From the NCBI GenBank assembly GCA_036874045.1, contig CM072342.1, forward strand, positions 2,502,501-2,566,500: a stretch of DNA of 64,000 bases, in the 5' to 3' direction. The notes beneath the pieces are model-generated. The model did not search any database and had not been told where the DNA came from. It was given only the letters and a program-made list of their open reading frames with translations. Source of the stretch: Cymodocea nodosa (taxonomy: Eukaryota > Streptophyta > Magnoliopsida > Alismatales > Cymodoceaceae). Each line of letters opens with the position of its first letter. Position 1 is the first letter of the stretch. Made by a program: the position numbers and the translations under genes. This document shows positions 45,527 to 58,421 of this stretch, piece by piece.

Positions 45527-48500
45527 CGAGAAGGCGCTCACAAGACGACGAGGACAAGGACAAGGACGACTCCTTCCAATGCCTCTGGATCTCTCTCTCA
45601 CATCCCTCCACCCCCCTCGGGGGGTAGAAATACCCCCAAGACACCAGTGACGGGAGGCCGCTCGATCGAAGGATGGGGACAGGGAAGCGAGAGGGCGATG
45701 GGGCGAAAGGCAAAGGTCTCGTGAACAGGGGGTGGTGTTGGTATTTTCGCCTTTGAGGTGGGATGCTAGTTGCTCCGCAAGCGAAAAGTGATCTGCGTGG
45801 AAGACGTCCCAACCTGCAACGGTACGGTGGACTGGAATATAATAATATACGAAGACATATGCGACTTGAAAGGATATATATCATCGTCCGACATCACCAG
45901 AAGCGGGCGGTGGACGGATACCGACCAGGGTCAGGGGATTGTCGACCCCTGCGAAGGCTGGCCGTTGGCGTCGGTCGTCCGCCGCGGGGTCCCGGTCTGT
46001 GTTGTCGACGTCGTTTTCCTTCCTTATCCACTGAGACTAACTTCTTTTTTTTTTTTTGGATGGGGGCATGTACCTTTTTTCCGTTTTTCTTTTCCCATAG
46101 ATAATGTGGTATCTTTATTAACTTTAATTTTAATATTTTTTTCCCTTTTTTATAAGTTATATAAGATAATAAAAATAAATTATATTATCTGCCGTTTTGT
46201 TTTCCATTGAGATATTCTCATCCGTAAACGGATATCTTGACATTATACCATGGGATCTTCTTATCCAAAAATGGTTATCATCCATCTTCCTTCCTCAAAC
46301 GAGTTATACTCGCGGTTCGTTCTTTCACCTTAAAGAGGGAAAAATAAAAAATTAAAAAAATGAGAGTATGGGATCTTCTTCGTCAATATGTTTTGAAAAA
46401 AAATAAAAAAAACAAAAACAACAACAACAACGTCCAGCTGGGCATGAGCTGTAAACCTGACAGAAATAAAGGAAACAAAACTTTGTATGCATCCATCCTG
46501 CCCGCAAGAACCAAACTGGATGGAGCCAAGTTGGGATCCATCGTAATCAAAATGCCACCTTGATATTTTCCCATTTCATTTTCGTTGATATCAGTAATAT
46601 TTCTACGTTATTTTTATTAAACAACTACACTACAGTCCATTAATATGTTTACATGAATTGAAATATGAAATTTCCATATTCAAACATCCCGTGAAGTTTA
46701 GAGACGACGAACCGTTCGGTCTATTTTTCATTTTCCTTTATTTCCCGCGAGGTGTGAACTGATTAGTAGATGTACTGTAGCAATGGTTTTGTCATCTCTA
46801 CGCCAAACTACTTTTCTGTTGGGTGGGTTTGCTTGGCACCAGCACCGGACGTCCTTATTGTTTTTATTTTATTTTATTGTAGATACAATTTTTGAACATA
46901 ATAATAATAAACTCTCCATCTCCGTGAATTAGATGCATTTTTTCAACTCATTCCTTAGAAAATACGTCGATCTTATTTTTAGAGGATTGCAGTTATCCAT
47001 GTAAGAGAATAAAATTTCTTACCAAAGAAAAGTTCGTAAAAAATATTAGAAAATAATTAAAACCTGTACCTTTTGTAATTTTAGCCTAAAAATTACTAAT
47101 CATCTTTTATTATAAATGAAAGTTGGTATTTTATTATAAAAAATAGTCGTATCTTTCTTTAACTTAACGATAACTTACCCGTTTCTATCTCTTCAAAAGC
47201 TTTTATTGTATTTTTTCTACAATCCATTCAGTTTGATTTTTATTTTAAAAAATGTTATTTGTTCGTATTTGTTGATTTGAAGGGAATAATAACATTTTTA
47301 ATGTCTTATTAAGAGTATTATCTTAATATTCGATAACATAGTGTTTTGAACTTATTTCTAATTAAAAAATGTAATTGCAAATCTAGGTGTAGAGTTGGTG
47401 CAAAACATAAAATCTAACTAACTAATATCTTATCTTTCGTTGCAGATTTAGGTTTAAACATTGAAATGATATCATAAAATAATAATAATAATAATAATAA
47501 TTGACCTTTTCATTTATTGTTATTCCTTTGTTCAATCTCTAGGTTCTTTATTTTAAATTATTTGTCTGTATCTTGTACTGTTCGCCGGTTATGATCGCGT
47601 AACCCATGTTTTCCTTTATTTAAATCTCTTTGCCTCGTCCAAAAAAATAGAACGAATTCCTCCCGTGGTGTGCGGCGTTCCGCGTTCGTCGAAGGAAGAA
47701 TTTTTTCAACCCATGGTACGGAAGTGATGGACCAAGTCAATCCACGTGAGTCGGATTGATTCAAGATTCGGGTGAACTAGACCCAGGTCCGTCTCCTACG
47801 TCTTAATGGTCGAGCCGGTGACGCACGCCAACGATAATTTCATACTTAACGAGGATCGTTGCGAGTTCTTGTTTTCTCGTGATATTTTGATTTATAACGT
47901 CACCATCGACAACAGTTAAAACATGGGACTTCTATTCGAACTACGAAAGGATTAATGATTTCATTACTCACGTAACATTAACCTCTAGGAAATCAGCGTA
48001 GAAGGTTAAGCCCATTTGCATTTATGCCAAGCAGTATTGTGTTGAGAAGCAAAGGAGCCAACGCATGATTTAGAAAAAGTTGTTGTTCGTATTATATTAA
48101 TTGATTATATTTGATCATATTAGGTTATCTTTTTTAATGTATTAAATTATAAAATTAATATATCAAATTGAGTACACAATCATAAGTTTTCTTAATCTAG
48201 CATATTAATATGACATTCAACATATCAAAATTACAATAGAAAAAATTTGTCAAGTTTTCAATATACAATTTTTATAAATAGTATATTAATTTTAATACAA
48301 AAAAAAAAACTACAAAAAGTTTATCTAATTTTAAATGATTATTACTTTTTAAAAAATTCAGTTGTGTTGTGTCAACTTATGCGTTTATATTAAATATTAT
48401 CTGTTAACTCTATCAAACGGCGATTTAAATCGATTAAAAAATTAAGTTAGATGGAATTGACATGACTAAGTCTTATTTAATTAATATATCTATTAAAAAC

Positions 48501-48915
48501 GAGATACGAAGAAAATATCCGACAGTCCGTTGTTGCATCTCTCGACCGAAACGTACCTATGTCAGATTTAAGCAGGTATTACTTGTTGTGGTTATTCCTT
48601 TTTCTGTCTATTATTATTTCTTAAATCCTTTTCCGTCTATTATTGATGTAATACTGCAGTGAACAGAACGTGAGGAACCAGCAACAGAAATCCTAACGTC
48701 CACGCCCCGTGAACGTTGTCTCGTACCGAACTCTTGTCACTAAGAGACCGTACGATCAACTAGGATCGGACGGTCCACAGGCCTCGTTCGTCCACAAATC
48801 GTCCTCTTTCTCCTCCGCTTTCTCTCTTTCTTTCTTCCCTCTTCCTTTCGATTTCTTCCGTTTTCAAGGGCGAGCGAACGGAAAGGGAAACTCCCCAGAA
48901 CGATAAGGCGGAGGA
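45527..48915. other. Divergent region between SnRK2 and SWIB genes
   Basis: The first 500 bp are G+C-rich and hold the SnRK2 leader and promoter (minus strand). From about 46050 to 48650 the DNA is A+T-rich with poly(T), AAT microsatellite (47480-47503) and no supported gene. From 48660 to 48915 lies the SWIB-gene promoter and a C/T-rich leader (TCTTTCTCCTCCGCTTTCTC region, 48803-48850). The two genes are transcribed away from each other. Confidence 0.5.
45598..45637 (-). promoter_or_regulatory. AUG-stop mini-uORF and hairpin in the SnRK2 leader region
   Basis: On the minus strand ATGTGA, a start codon directly followed by a stop, lies at 45603-45598, 71 nt before the SnRK2 start. Seventeen bases further upstream a perfect 7-bp stem, GGGGGTA/TACCCCC, with a 4-nt loop occupies 45620-45637. 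Both would lie in the 5' UTR if transcription starts further upstream, which I could not verify. Confidence 0.4.
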
Positions 48916-51900
48916 ATGGTATCGGACGAGGCGCTGGTGGAGCAGCTTCGGGAGGTGCTGCGGACGGCGGACCTGACGACCACAACGACGGCCAACTTGC
49001 GGCGGGGGTTGGAGGAGCACTTCGGTGTGGAGCTATCCGACAAGAAGGCCTTCATTAGGGAGCAGGTCGATCTTTTCCTGAGGGAGTTGCAGTCTGAGAA
49101 TGATGGGGACAACGGGGAGATGGAAGAGGAGGGGGAGGAGGAGGACGGGGACAGGGTAGAGGAGGAAGAGCAAGAGGATGAGGAGGAAGGGAGTACTAGT
49201 AATGAGAAGGGTAGTGGAAGGAAAGGGTAAGCTCGACTCTCTCTCTTTCTCTCTCTAAAAATTTCGTTATAGATAAAACAGAGATTATCAACAATGAACT
49301 TGTTTTGGCTGCCTCCCAACTTCTTGTTAACACATCAATTTTGCAGTTCCGTGACTTCAGTCTGCATTTGCATTTACATTCGATTTTTATGAAGATGCCC
49401 GCAAACGGGAAAAACAGTGCTAAATTAATTTGCACATGACTTTAAAGACTTGGTGATGCTTCACTCTCCAGCGATTTCCTTGCATGATCAAATTTTGGTC
49501 GGCCCTTTTTTGTGCATTCCTTGCCTGCTTATGCTTTATATGTATAAGATTATGCAATCTTATATTCTGTTGTACTTCTCGGGGTACTTGCCATGACAAT
49601 TTACGTTATTCTGGTCATTGGATTGTTGCAATTTAATTAAATTCACTTGCCTTTTCCATTCAATTTTGAATAATAGATGGTGAAACAATTTAAATGATAT
49701 TACGTAGGCTTCACTAGGCCTAGTCATTCATTGCTTTACATTATTCCTGCCCAATTTACTGACCACCTAAAATTATGGGAGCAAAATCCCTTTCCAAGTC
49801 ACAGACCCTCAACACTCAAGTTTAAGGTACTGTAGTTCCACTACTCGTTAATGGGAATACACTGATCTTCCATGGTATTCTCATCAAGTCATGAAAGCTT
49901 GCTATACTATGGGACATTTATGCCTTTTAAACCTGCATGATATCTGGAATGAGTTCTCTTTTTATCCATTTTCAATTAAGCATCATACTTTTAGATTCCA
50001 TTATGTATTATTTTTTTCTCACTAACTCTTGCCAGTATCACTTACAAAAATTAGGTTTCATACGCGTTTACATTCCTTTTTGTATTATTCTTTTCTCTCA
50101 CTAACTCTTGCTGGTATCGTTTACAAAATTTCCCCTGTTCTTGTAGTTCAAGTGGAAAAAAGAACACCAAGAGAACAGGTGGTGGGTTTACCAAAGTATG
50201 TAGCTTATCTCCACAACTTCAAAAATTTATTGGGGAATCTGAGCTACCAAGAACGCAGGTTGTTCCTTTCCCTTGCATGTCTAAATAATTGTAGTCTTTG
50301 CCTGTTGTTCTTTGGCTCACTTTTCTGGGTTTCAGGTTGTGAAACGTTTGTGGGCTTATATTCGTGAAAACAATCTTCAGGATCCCAAGAATAAGAGAAA
50401 GATTATATGCAACGAGAAATTACATGAACTTTTTAATGTCAAAACAATTGACATGTTTCAAATGAACAAGGCTTTGGCAAAGCATATTTGGCCATTGGAC
50501 CCAGAAAATGGTACTAGTTTGAACTGTAATTTTCATAAACAATTGGTCAATGATTCAGCTTATCTTCATAAATTTTACTCTCAAATTCTATTTTCAATTC
50601 AATTTTTTTTTTTTTATATTTTTTGTTGTCAAAAAAATCTTTATGCAGTATGGACTATGCTCTGAAGAGTTCAAGCTTTAGTAAGGGTGGCTACGAGACA
50701 TTGGAATGCTGAGCTCTTGGTAGCTAACAAGCGATTCACAATTAAGCATGGTTTAACATTATAAAAAAAGTGCATCAAGCATTCACCAAAATATAATAAT
50801 ATTATAATCACTAAAATGAATGGAAGTTTGCCTTTTCTGAAGTAATAAACTATAACGATTTCTAAATAAAAGCCAATAATTACAAAAAGTTCCATATGAA
50901 ATTGAAGCAGAGTATTGGAAATTTTAGGCTACAAGTATATAAATGCTTCAATTTTATGCAGTAGTTGTTACAACTAACTGTCTTTATTGTTTTTGTTGGA
51001 GAAACATCCCCGTATATAGATCTGTTTTGTGTCCATATGACCATGTTATGACGCGTACATCCTTAGCTCCTCAAAATTATAGATACCAATTAAAATATTT
51101 CAAAAGATTGTACACTTTTATTATTGAATATATGTACCTAGGATAATGAAAATAAAAAATCTAAATGTATATTATCAGGAATAATCAATATCTCTTATTT
51201 GTTTTAAAAACATTAATTTTTTACAAATTTCTTTGTAATTCTTTTGACAAATTCCTTTACTATTGCAGCTAATAGCTTCATGTTGAGCCATTGGGGACAA
51301 ACGATTCTTTTGAAAAAAAATTTGGCACATTGCACAATTTTAGTATGTCCTTTTCACTAAAGTTTCATAGCATAGCCTTTTCACTAGAAATATTTTCATT
51401 ATGTGCATGACCTTGGGTTGCCCAAATGTGCTGATCAAAGCATTTTAAATATTCATAGTAATCAGCATCTGGATTCCATAGAGGAGACAACTAATGCAAT
51501 TAGGTTTACCACCTGCATAGGTAAGGAACACAAAGGTTGTTTTGACAGGTGACATGGCCTATGCGTACCATCAACATTGGATAATCCATTGATTTCCAAT
51601 ATTAGCTCATGTATCAATATGAAGATTGTCCTAATATTGCATTTTTTTTTATGCATAATTTATTGATTACCTGATGATATTGTTTCTTCTTGTCACTCCA
51701 TTTTGTTCGGTCCTTTTATGCATGCACTAATTTCTGTTGATCTTGAATTTGTTATTAATACCTGTCATCTTGTGTAGTCTTTATGATTTATTACATATGA
51801 ACTGTGTGGAATACACACCATTTCTCTTCATTTATGGTTATTTTTTGTTTTTGATAAACTAGCCCCTTTGTCCACGTCAAAGGAAAAGGAAAAGCTCTCT

Positions 51901-52499
51901 AAGAAGGAAAGTAAAGAAGAAGGCAAAGGTGAGAAGCTCAGTTCTATGCTTCTTTTAATTTGGTTCCGTGCTTGGGAGCAGTACACCTCATGCTTCTCTA
52001 TCTCCAGATGATTCACCACAAAAAGAAAAACGTCAGAAAACAAGGGGGAGTGCTTTTGTTACTCCTCTTACTCTCTCAGATGCTCTAGTTAAGTTCATTG
52101 GCACAGGTGAAAGTGCATTATCACGTGGTGATGTTGTAAAGAGAGTATGGGATTACATTAAGCAAAACAACCTACAGGTCAGTAGGTGGATCCTTCTTAG
52201 CTAATGATAATGCAGTTTCTATGTGTATTATAACTGGTGGACTCCCATATCATTTATAAATATGTAATCAGTATTGTCTGTTAGGTGTGGGACGTATTCT
52301 AATAATTTATTTTCCATATTTGATTACATAATTGGTTAAGATATGTGTTCCTGGGTTTATTTTCTTGTTAAAGGATCCTTCTGACAAAAGACGGATTATA
52401 TGTGATGATAAGTTGAAGGAGCTGCTAGAAGTTGAGTCTTTTAATGGCTTTACAGTTACAAAGCTACTTGCACCTCATTTTGTCAAGTCAGAAAAGTAA
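48916..52499 (+). CDS. Protein with N-terminal DEK-C-like region and two SWIB domains
   Basis: SWIB/MDM2 domains occur in chromatin remodelling and transcription-linked proteins; plant proteins of this layout resemble yeast UAF subunit 30/spp27 and Arabidopsis At4g22360 and At3g19080. Six exons (48916-49226, 50147-50258, 50336-50510, 51863-51928, 52008-52177, 52374-52499) join in frame to 319 residues. Residues 1-56 (EALVEQLREVLRTADL, LRRGLEEHFGVELSDKKAF) resemble the DEK C-terminal fold. A Glu/Asp stretch (about 62-92) follows. SWIB 1 (about 119-195) reads LSPQLQKFIGESELPRTQ, VVKRLWAYIRENNLQDP and KIICNEKLHELF. SWIB 2 (about 238-314) reads LSDALVKFIGTGESALSR, VVKRVWDYIKQNNLQ and RIICDDKLKELLEV. 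A lysine-rich linker lies between them. The exon 5 acceptor at 52007 was chosen because it alone keeps phase. Both SWIB domains are split after NNLQ or at the RTQ/VVKR point, suggesting internal duplication. Probably nuclear. Confidence 0.9.
50511..51862 (+). other. Third intron of the SWIB gene
   Basis: 1.35 kb between the two SWIB-encoding parts, A+T-rich with a T run at about 50606-50616. No element or open frame of note was recognised. Confidence 0.7.
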
Positions 52500-53152
52500 G
52501 ATGATCCTTGAAGGAAGATTCAAAAGACAGGCGATGTTCTTCAAACTAATGAAAGGAGATGAGAAATTTTGCTACTAGGTATGATTATGTACTGCATCTG
52601 TCTTTTCCTATGTTAAGGTGCATTTTGCAAAGTATTAAGAACGTTGATTGATCAGGGTGTTGTTACTGTATGCCACAACATTTAACTGAATAGATGAGGA
52701 AATCAAATGCAAACATAGAGGTTGACTGTGCAATCAGACCTTGATTACAAATTATCAAGATCATATTCTTAAGTCCAAACGCTAAGTCAATATTGTTTTT
52801 CATCCATCAAAATTGAAACTCATTTTTTCACTACCAAAAATATATTGTGCTTCGAGGCAAGTGGTGTTGATACTTTGAGTCACTACTTTACTAGGGGTTT
52901 TGAGTATCTATACTCTTTCAGTTTGTTGTTTTATTTTACGGATTGGGCCTGTAGATTGCATTTGGAACTTTTGTTGGGATCATGGTTTGTTTTAGAAAAA
53001 CTAGCTCATTGAAAATGTTTTTTAAGCGATTCTTTTGAATCCAAAAAGGTTATAAGGCAAACCATGACACTCAACATTACTAAACACAACTCAAACAAAC
53101 CATGTACATTAATTCCTTTTTTGACAAACTTATAGTAGAATTAGGCTTAATT
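52500..53152. other. SWIB-gene 3' flank
   Basis: Contains the 3' UTR of the SWIB gene and A+T-rich spacer up to the copia element. No gene is seen. Confidence 0.6.
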
Positions 53153-53157
53153 TATGC
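53153..53157. repeat. Left target-site duplication (TATGC)
   Basis: TATGC directly abuts the left LTR and recurs at 58065-58069 after the right LTR. A 5-bp duplication is the usual footprint of copia integration. Confidence 0.8.
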
Positions 53158-53274
53158 AATTAAACTAGTGATTAACTAATAATTGGGGAAAAAAGCGTTT
53201 GATTCATTAGCTCTAAATCCTTTATATACAAATACAATAAATGGATCCTAACATCCATATATTCGGATCCAACA
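53158..53274 (-). repeat. 3' LTR of the copia element
   Basis: 117 bp, begins TGTTGGATCC on the minus strand, directly after a purine tract. It shares AACTAATAATTGGGGAAAAAAG-type sequence with the 5' LTR. Confidence 0.8.
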
Positions 53275-56200
53275 TTCTCCCTCAAGCTAAAGCAAAAATG
53301 TCACATAGGCTTAACTTGTTTCAAATTGTGTTGAAGGGTCTTACATGAAGCCTTTTGGTGAAAATATCAACTAACTGTTGAGAGGAAGGAGTGAATGATA
53401 GAGTAACAATGTTGTTCTTCAAGAGATCACAAACATAGTGACAGTCCACCTTTATATGCTTGGTCCTCTCATGGAAGACATCATTGTTGGTGATATAAAT
53501 AGCTGCTTTGTTATCATAGTGCATGGGTATAGGAGTAAACACATCGACTCCAAATTCTAATAATAATGATTTTACCTAGATGAGTTTGCTTTCAGTTTGA
53601 GTCATACTCTAATATTCTGATTCACAACTTGATTTAGATATCACATTCTATTTCTTACTTCTCTAAGTTACAAAGTTTCCTTTAAAGTAGGTGCAATAAT
53701 CTGAAGTATACTTTCTATCTGATTTATCATGTGCATAGCTTGCATCAGAGTATCCATGGATAGTCTCATGGTCATGATTTGAGTAAAGTAATCTCTTTCT
53801 TGGACAACTTTTGATGTAAACAACCACTCTTAGAGCCCCCTACCAATGTATTTTTCTAGTTGACTGCATAAACTGACTCAGTAGACCTACAACAAAGGAT
53901 ATATCTAGACGAGTCATAGTTAAGTACAAAAGTTTGCCTAAGAGTCTACGATATTTGCTTGCATCTTCTAGTGGTGTAAAATTCTCATCCCAAAATGGAG
54001 GATTTGGTTCAATAGGAATATTGATCGATTTACACCTAGTGAGACCAGTTTCATTTAACAAGTCTATTAGATAGTTTCGTTGAGATAACACCAATTTGCC
54101 ATTGGCATAGACAAACTCTATCTTAAGAAAATATCAGAGTTTACTTAGATTCCGAATGATAAAATTGCGGTGAAAGAACTCCTTGGTAGACAATGTCTTC
54201 TTCATCATCTCTTGTAAGTAGTATGCCATCAACATAGACAACCAAAATAGTATAGTCATTAGAGACTTTCGTATGAAGATGGAGTTATTAGCTTGACACT
54301 TGTGATAACTATAAGTGAGTAAGATAGAGTTGAACTTGACATACCATACCTTGGGACTCTACTTAAGGTCATATATAGACTTCTTCGGGTGAAAAACCTA
54401 ATTCTCCCCCTAAGCAACAAACCCCAGAGGTTGCTCAAGATCACCATAGAGGAAGACATTGTGAATATCAAGTTGATACAAATCCAAGGGTGACAAATGG
54501 TCAAGGTAAGAAGAATCTAAATAGATGGGAGATGAGCCATGAGTGAGAATGTGTCCTAATAATCAATACCATGTGTCTGAGTGAAGTTGTGAGCTACTGA
54601 TCGAGCTTTGTGACGAGCAATAGATCCATCAGCAATATTTTTATTAGCAAACACCTAGCGACAACTAACCATTGGAAAGGTTGTAATGACGAGGCACCAG
54701 CTCCTACGTTTGTTGCTTTAAGAGTACCTGCATCTCATCACCCATAGCATTCTTCCAAGAAAGAAGAGTGAACAACTCATGATCCTTGGGAAAAGACTCT
54801 GAGTTGAGAGACAAGGAAAATCGAGAGAGAGAAAAGCATAAGAAATATAATGTAAAAGAGGGTGCACTGTGTAGGAATGGTGACCCTTGCGAAAAGCAAT
54901 GGGAAGAGTAAGGTCTACCTTAGGAGATGAAAAGAAAAGATTTGCCACAAAGGGAGGTGGCATCGTAGGGGAAGTCTCAGGTACAACAGTGGGTCGTCGA
55001 TGATATACTTACAAGGGATAAGGAGGTGGAGGTAGCGGTGGTGGAGAAGAAGGGGGCGAGAGAGGGTTAGTGTCTCTCGAGGAAAAGAAATCTCCAAGGG
55101 AATAGAGATTGGCAGCCTAACAAGTGGGGCAGGAGAAGTCATAAGTAGCTCTACCACAAGAGAAGAGACAACCACCAAAGGAGGAGTGGGGAGAGTGGTC
55201 AAGGAAGAGGTCCCAAAGTAAGGAGTATTTTCCTAAAAAATCACATCAAAAGAAGTAAAATAACGACGAGAGATAGGGTGATAACAACGGTATCCTTTGG
55301 AATTACGAGAGTACTCAACAAAGATGCAATGGTTGGAATGATGAGAGAGTTTGTCAAAGACTTGGGGAGAGGTCTTTGACAAAAATAGTACAACCAAGGA
55401 CTCTATGGGAAGGGGGAACAATTTCTTGTCTAGTGAAAGATGTTATAAAGGAATTGCACCACCTAATGAGGTATAAGGTAAATGATTGATGAGATAAATA
55501 ACAATAGATACAACATCAGACCACAAAATTTTGGAGACATTCATCTCAATCATTAGGGAGTGAGCGATGTTTATAAAATATGGCAATGTTTTCGCTTTGT
55601 AATTTCATTCTATTGAGAGGTATGTGCACAAGTGATTTAATGGAGAATACCCCATTGAAAGTAAAGAGAAGTAAGAGCATATTAAGTGAACTCTAAAGCA
55701 TTATCAGTGTGAAAAATTTTAGGAACAACACAAATGATTTTGAATTTCACTAAAGAAAGAACAAGTTACATTAAATATAGTTTGATGATTTTTTAATAGA
55801 TATAACCAAAAGGTTTTAGAAAAATCATCAAGAAAGACCACATAATAGCGATGACTAGTAACAGACGTGACTCGAGAAAGGTCCCAAATATCACAGTGAA
55901 CAATATCAAAAGGTTTGGAAGCTGTTGCCAACTCCCAACTAGCATAGGTAATTAAAAAGTGCTTACCTATGATACAAGATGAACAAGAAAAAGAAGGAAT
56001 CACATTTCAAATTAGAGCCTCTTTGAGCTTCTAAGGTGAAGGATGCCTCAATTGACAATGACATAATAGAAAGGAGTCACTATCTAAGGTGGTAATGGTG
56101 GCAAGCCCATGAGGAATATTATCTTTAACCAATAGGTAGACACTTTGACCTTGATCATGGCCAACACTAATCCTCTTCTGCATATGTAGATCTTAAAAAG

Positions 56201-57972
56201 TACAATGAAAGGGATAGAAGGTTACAAAATAGAAAAGTTGTTTGGTGATGACACTAATAGAAAGTAAGTTAATTGGAAAATTTGGAACTAAAAGAACTTA
56301 TTGCAAAGTTATAATAGAAGTAATAGGAGTGGTGTCTTCATTAGTGATTGCAAAATTACGACCATCAGCAATGACAATAGATTTTACATTAAACATGTGT
56401 AAGAGACAAGAAAATAAGGAATCATTACCTATAACATGATTGGAAGTGCCAAAGTCAATAATCCAAGAAGGACATAAGAAGCAATGGCCTCACCTTGTTA
56501 TTGAGCTCGTAAAATACCAAACTCATCAAAGGCAACCTAAGTGATCTGGACCATATTGATAGAAGAATTGAGATTTGTAGTCAAAATAGGATTTGAAATT
56601 GGTGGGATTGGTTCTATATGGATCACATGAGTCGTAGGAGGGGCAGGAGGTTGCCCAAACTTTGCTCAACAATGCTTAGATGGATGATTCTTCCACCTAT
56701 AGTGAATGCAAGGAGTGTGAGTGGAACCATCGAACTTATGACCTTTCCCACTTGTAGAAGGATGTCTAACAACTATAGAGGCAAGAGCAGTGGCCTCAAC
56801 AACATATGTTGGAGTAGTGGTAAAGATTTGCAAGACCTTGTTAAAGATGTATTGAAGTGACGAGAGAACATCTGTAGCTAATATTTGACTACGTAATTGA
56901 GAAACAATATCCAGTCATAGGCTTGCTAGGAAGAGGCCAACTCCAAGTTCTTCCTTATATGAATGTTGTGTAGCCAAGTTTGGAGAAGATGGCTGGTAAA
57001 TATAAAGTTCTTCCAAGAGAGCCCAAAGTTAGTGTAGTAGCTTTAAAGTGGTGATTCTCCCTGTCAAAGAGAGAAGAGACCCTCCTACACCTCAGACACC
57101 TTTCTAATATTTTGTTCTTGACCATAGGTAGAATGAAGGATCTCCCATATACAATGAGCAAGGCAATTTCACACAATGTTTCATGTAATACTATCATCAA
57201 TGTTGTTCAGAAGCTAAGAGCAAACAACTGCATTAGTTGCATGCCATGTTGGATGCAAGTCATCTTTCTCGTCAGGAGGAGCATTGAAAAGGTGATGCTC
57301 CTTCACTTGAGAGATGACAAAAGTTTTGAAGGTTGGAGACGAGGTATGATGGTTAGATTCATTTAATTTAGTGTCTGTGACATTGAATTTAGAGTTGTCC
57401 ATAAACGTTGAGAAGGATGTCATGTTGCTAAAGAAAAGGGTCTACTGACTTACACATAAGACCAAACAAGTGTTTGTTGACTAGGATAAGTTAAGTACAG
57501 ACCTAACGAGACAAATTGGGAAAGTTTTATCACTAGTCAAGCATTGAGTTGTCAATCTAAAGAGCAGGCAATGACAGATGACATTCGATGAGCAAAAGTT
57601 GATTGCTAAGAGATGGACATAGCCAAATGAGCAGAGCAGTCAACGAGTAGAGTAGTTGATGGGCAAACGCAATAGAAGAGTAGACACCACCTTCAAGCAA
57701 TTGTTATAGTTGAGCAGAGAGGTCAAGGTGTAGAGTGGTGATAGACTACAAGAGGAGGATAGGTTGTGAGAAGTTGGTGAAGGAGCATAGAGGGTTGCGA
57801 CGATAGTATAAGTTGCAGAAGAGGATGGAGAAATGTGGGGCTCTCCTACCCCTTGAGAAGAAGAGAGATGATGCTGATGTCGATCAAAATAAGGTTGTTC
57901 AATGATCGTTCCTACATGGATTGTGGTAGATGGTCGAAGAAGATGGTTAACCCTAAATTAGCTCTAATACCA

Positions 57973-58064
57973 AGTTAAACTAGGGATTAACCAATAATTA
58001 GGGAAAAAAGTGTTTGATACAAATACAATAGATGGATCCTAGGATCCATATATCCTGATGAACA
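57973..58064 (-). repeat. 5' LTR of the copia element
   Basis: 92 bp, shorter than its partner because about 21 bp are missing in the middle. The primer-binding site follows it at 57961-57972. Confidence 0.8.
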
Positions 58065-58069
58065 TATGC
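58065..58069. repeat. Right target-site duplication (TATGC)
   Basis: Perfect copy of the five bases at 53153-53157. Confidence 0.8.
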
Positions 58070-58421
58070 CATAGGTAGTTGGAGACACTTTTTTATGTTA
58101 ACTTATTTTTAAATGTTTATTGAACAAGTGACTCCAAATTTGATTGCCTATTTTACTTATGGAAAAAGTAAATAATTTATTTTACCACTTATTCACTTTC
58201 CTTCTTTAGTTAATGTAATAAGTTAAATATTTTTTTAAATAAGCTGAAGCTCAATAGACGTTACTTTGTGGTTCACATAAAAGTATTGTTTAGTGAGTCT
58301 AAATTTTGCACGTGTTTGTGTTACATTTTTTTTGAAATTGAGGAAGTGTAACCTTATCCCAGTTTTGGCTAGCTCAATTACTTATGGTTGTCCTTATTAT
58401 ACGAACGATTTAGAAAAAGGC

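Larger units (their letters stand above)
53158..58064 (-). mobile_element. Ty1-copia retrotransposon with very short LTRs, inactive
   Basis: A 4.9-kb element on the minus strand. Short LTRs lie at 53158-53274 (3' LTR) and 57973-58064 (5' LTR, with an internal deletion), both starting TGTT on the minus strand. Immediately inside the 5' LTR is TGGTATTAGAGC (57972-57961), close to the initiator-Met tRNA primer site usual in plant copia. Just before the 3' LTR is the polypurine tract GAGGGAGAA. Coding remnants follow copia order on the minus strand: gag region, integrase (DIVHCDIWDLSRVTS near 55900, FLDDFSKTFWLYLL), integrase C-terminal region (GYRCYHPISRRYF near 55270), reverse transcriptase (about 54500-53840, with YRRLLGKLLYLTMTRLDISF) and RNase H (YDNKAAIYITNN, DCHYVCDLL, DIFTKRLHVRPF near 53330-53540). 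Many stops and frameshifts show it is dead. The LTRs differ at roughly a tenth of aligned sites, so it is old. Confidence 0.9.

Noticed and set aside
45473-46210. Plus-strand open frames around the SnRK2 5' end
   Set aside because: Arg/Pro-rich, no domain, caused by G+C-rich leader sequence of the divergent gene.
51980-52007. Earlier acceptor for exon 5 of the SWIB gene at GGGAGCAG
   Set aside because: It gives a phase mismatch with exon 4; the acceptor at CTATCTCCAG restores frame and has the better pyrimidine tract.
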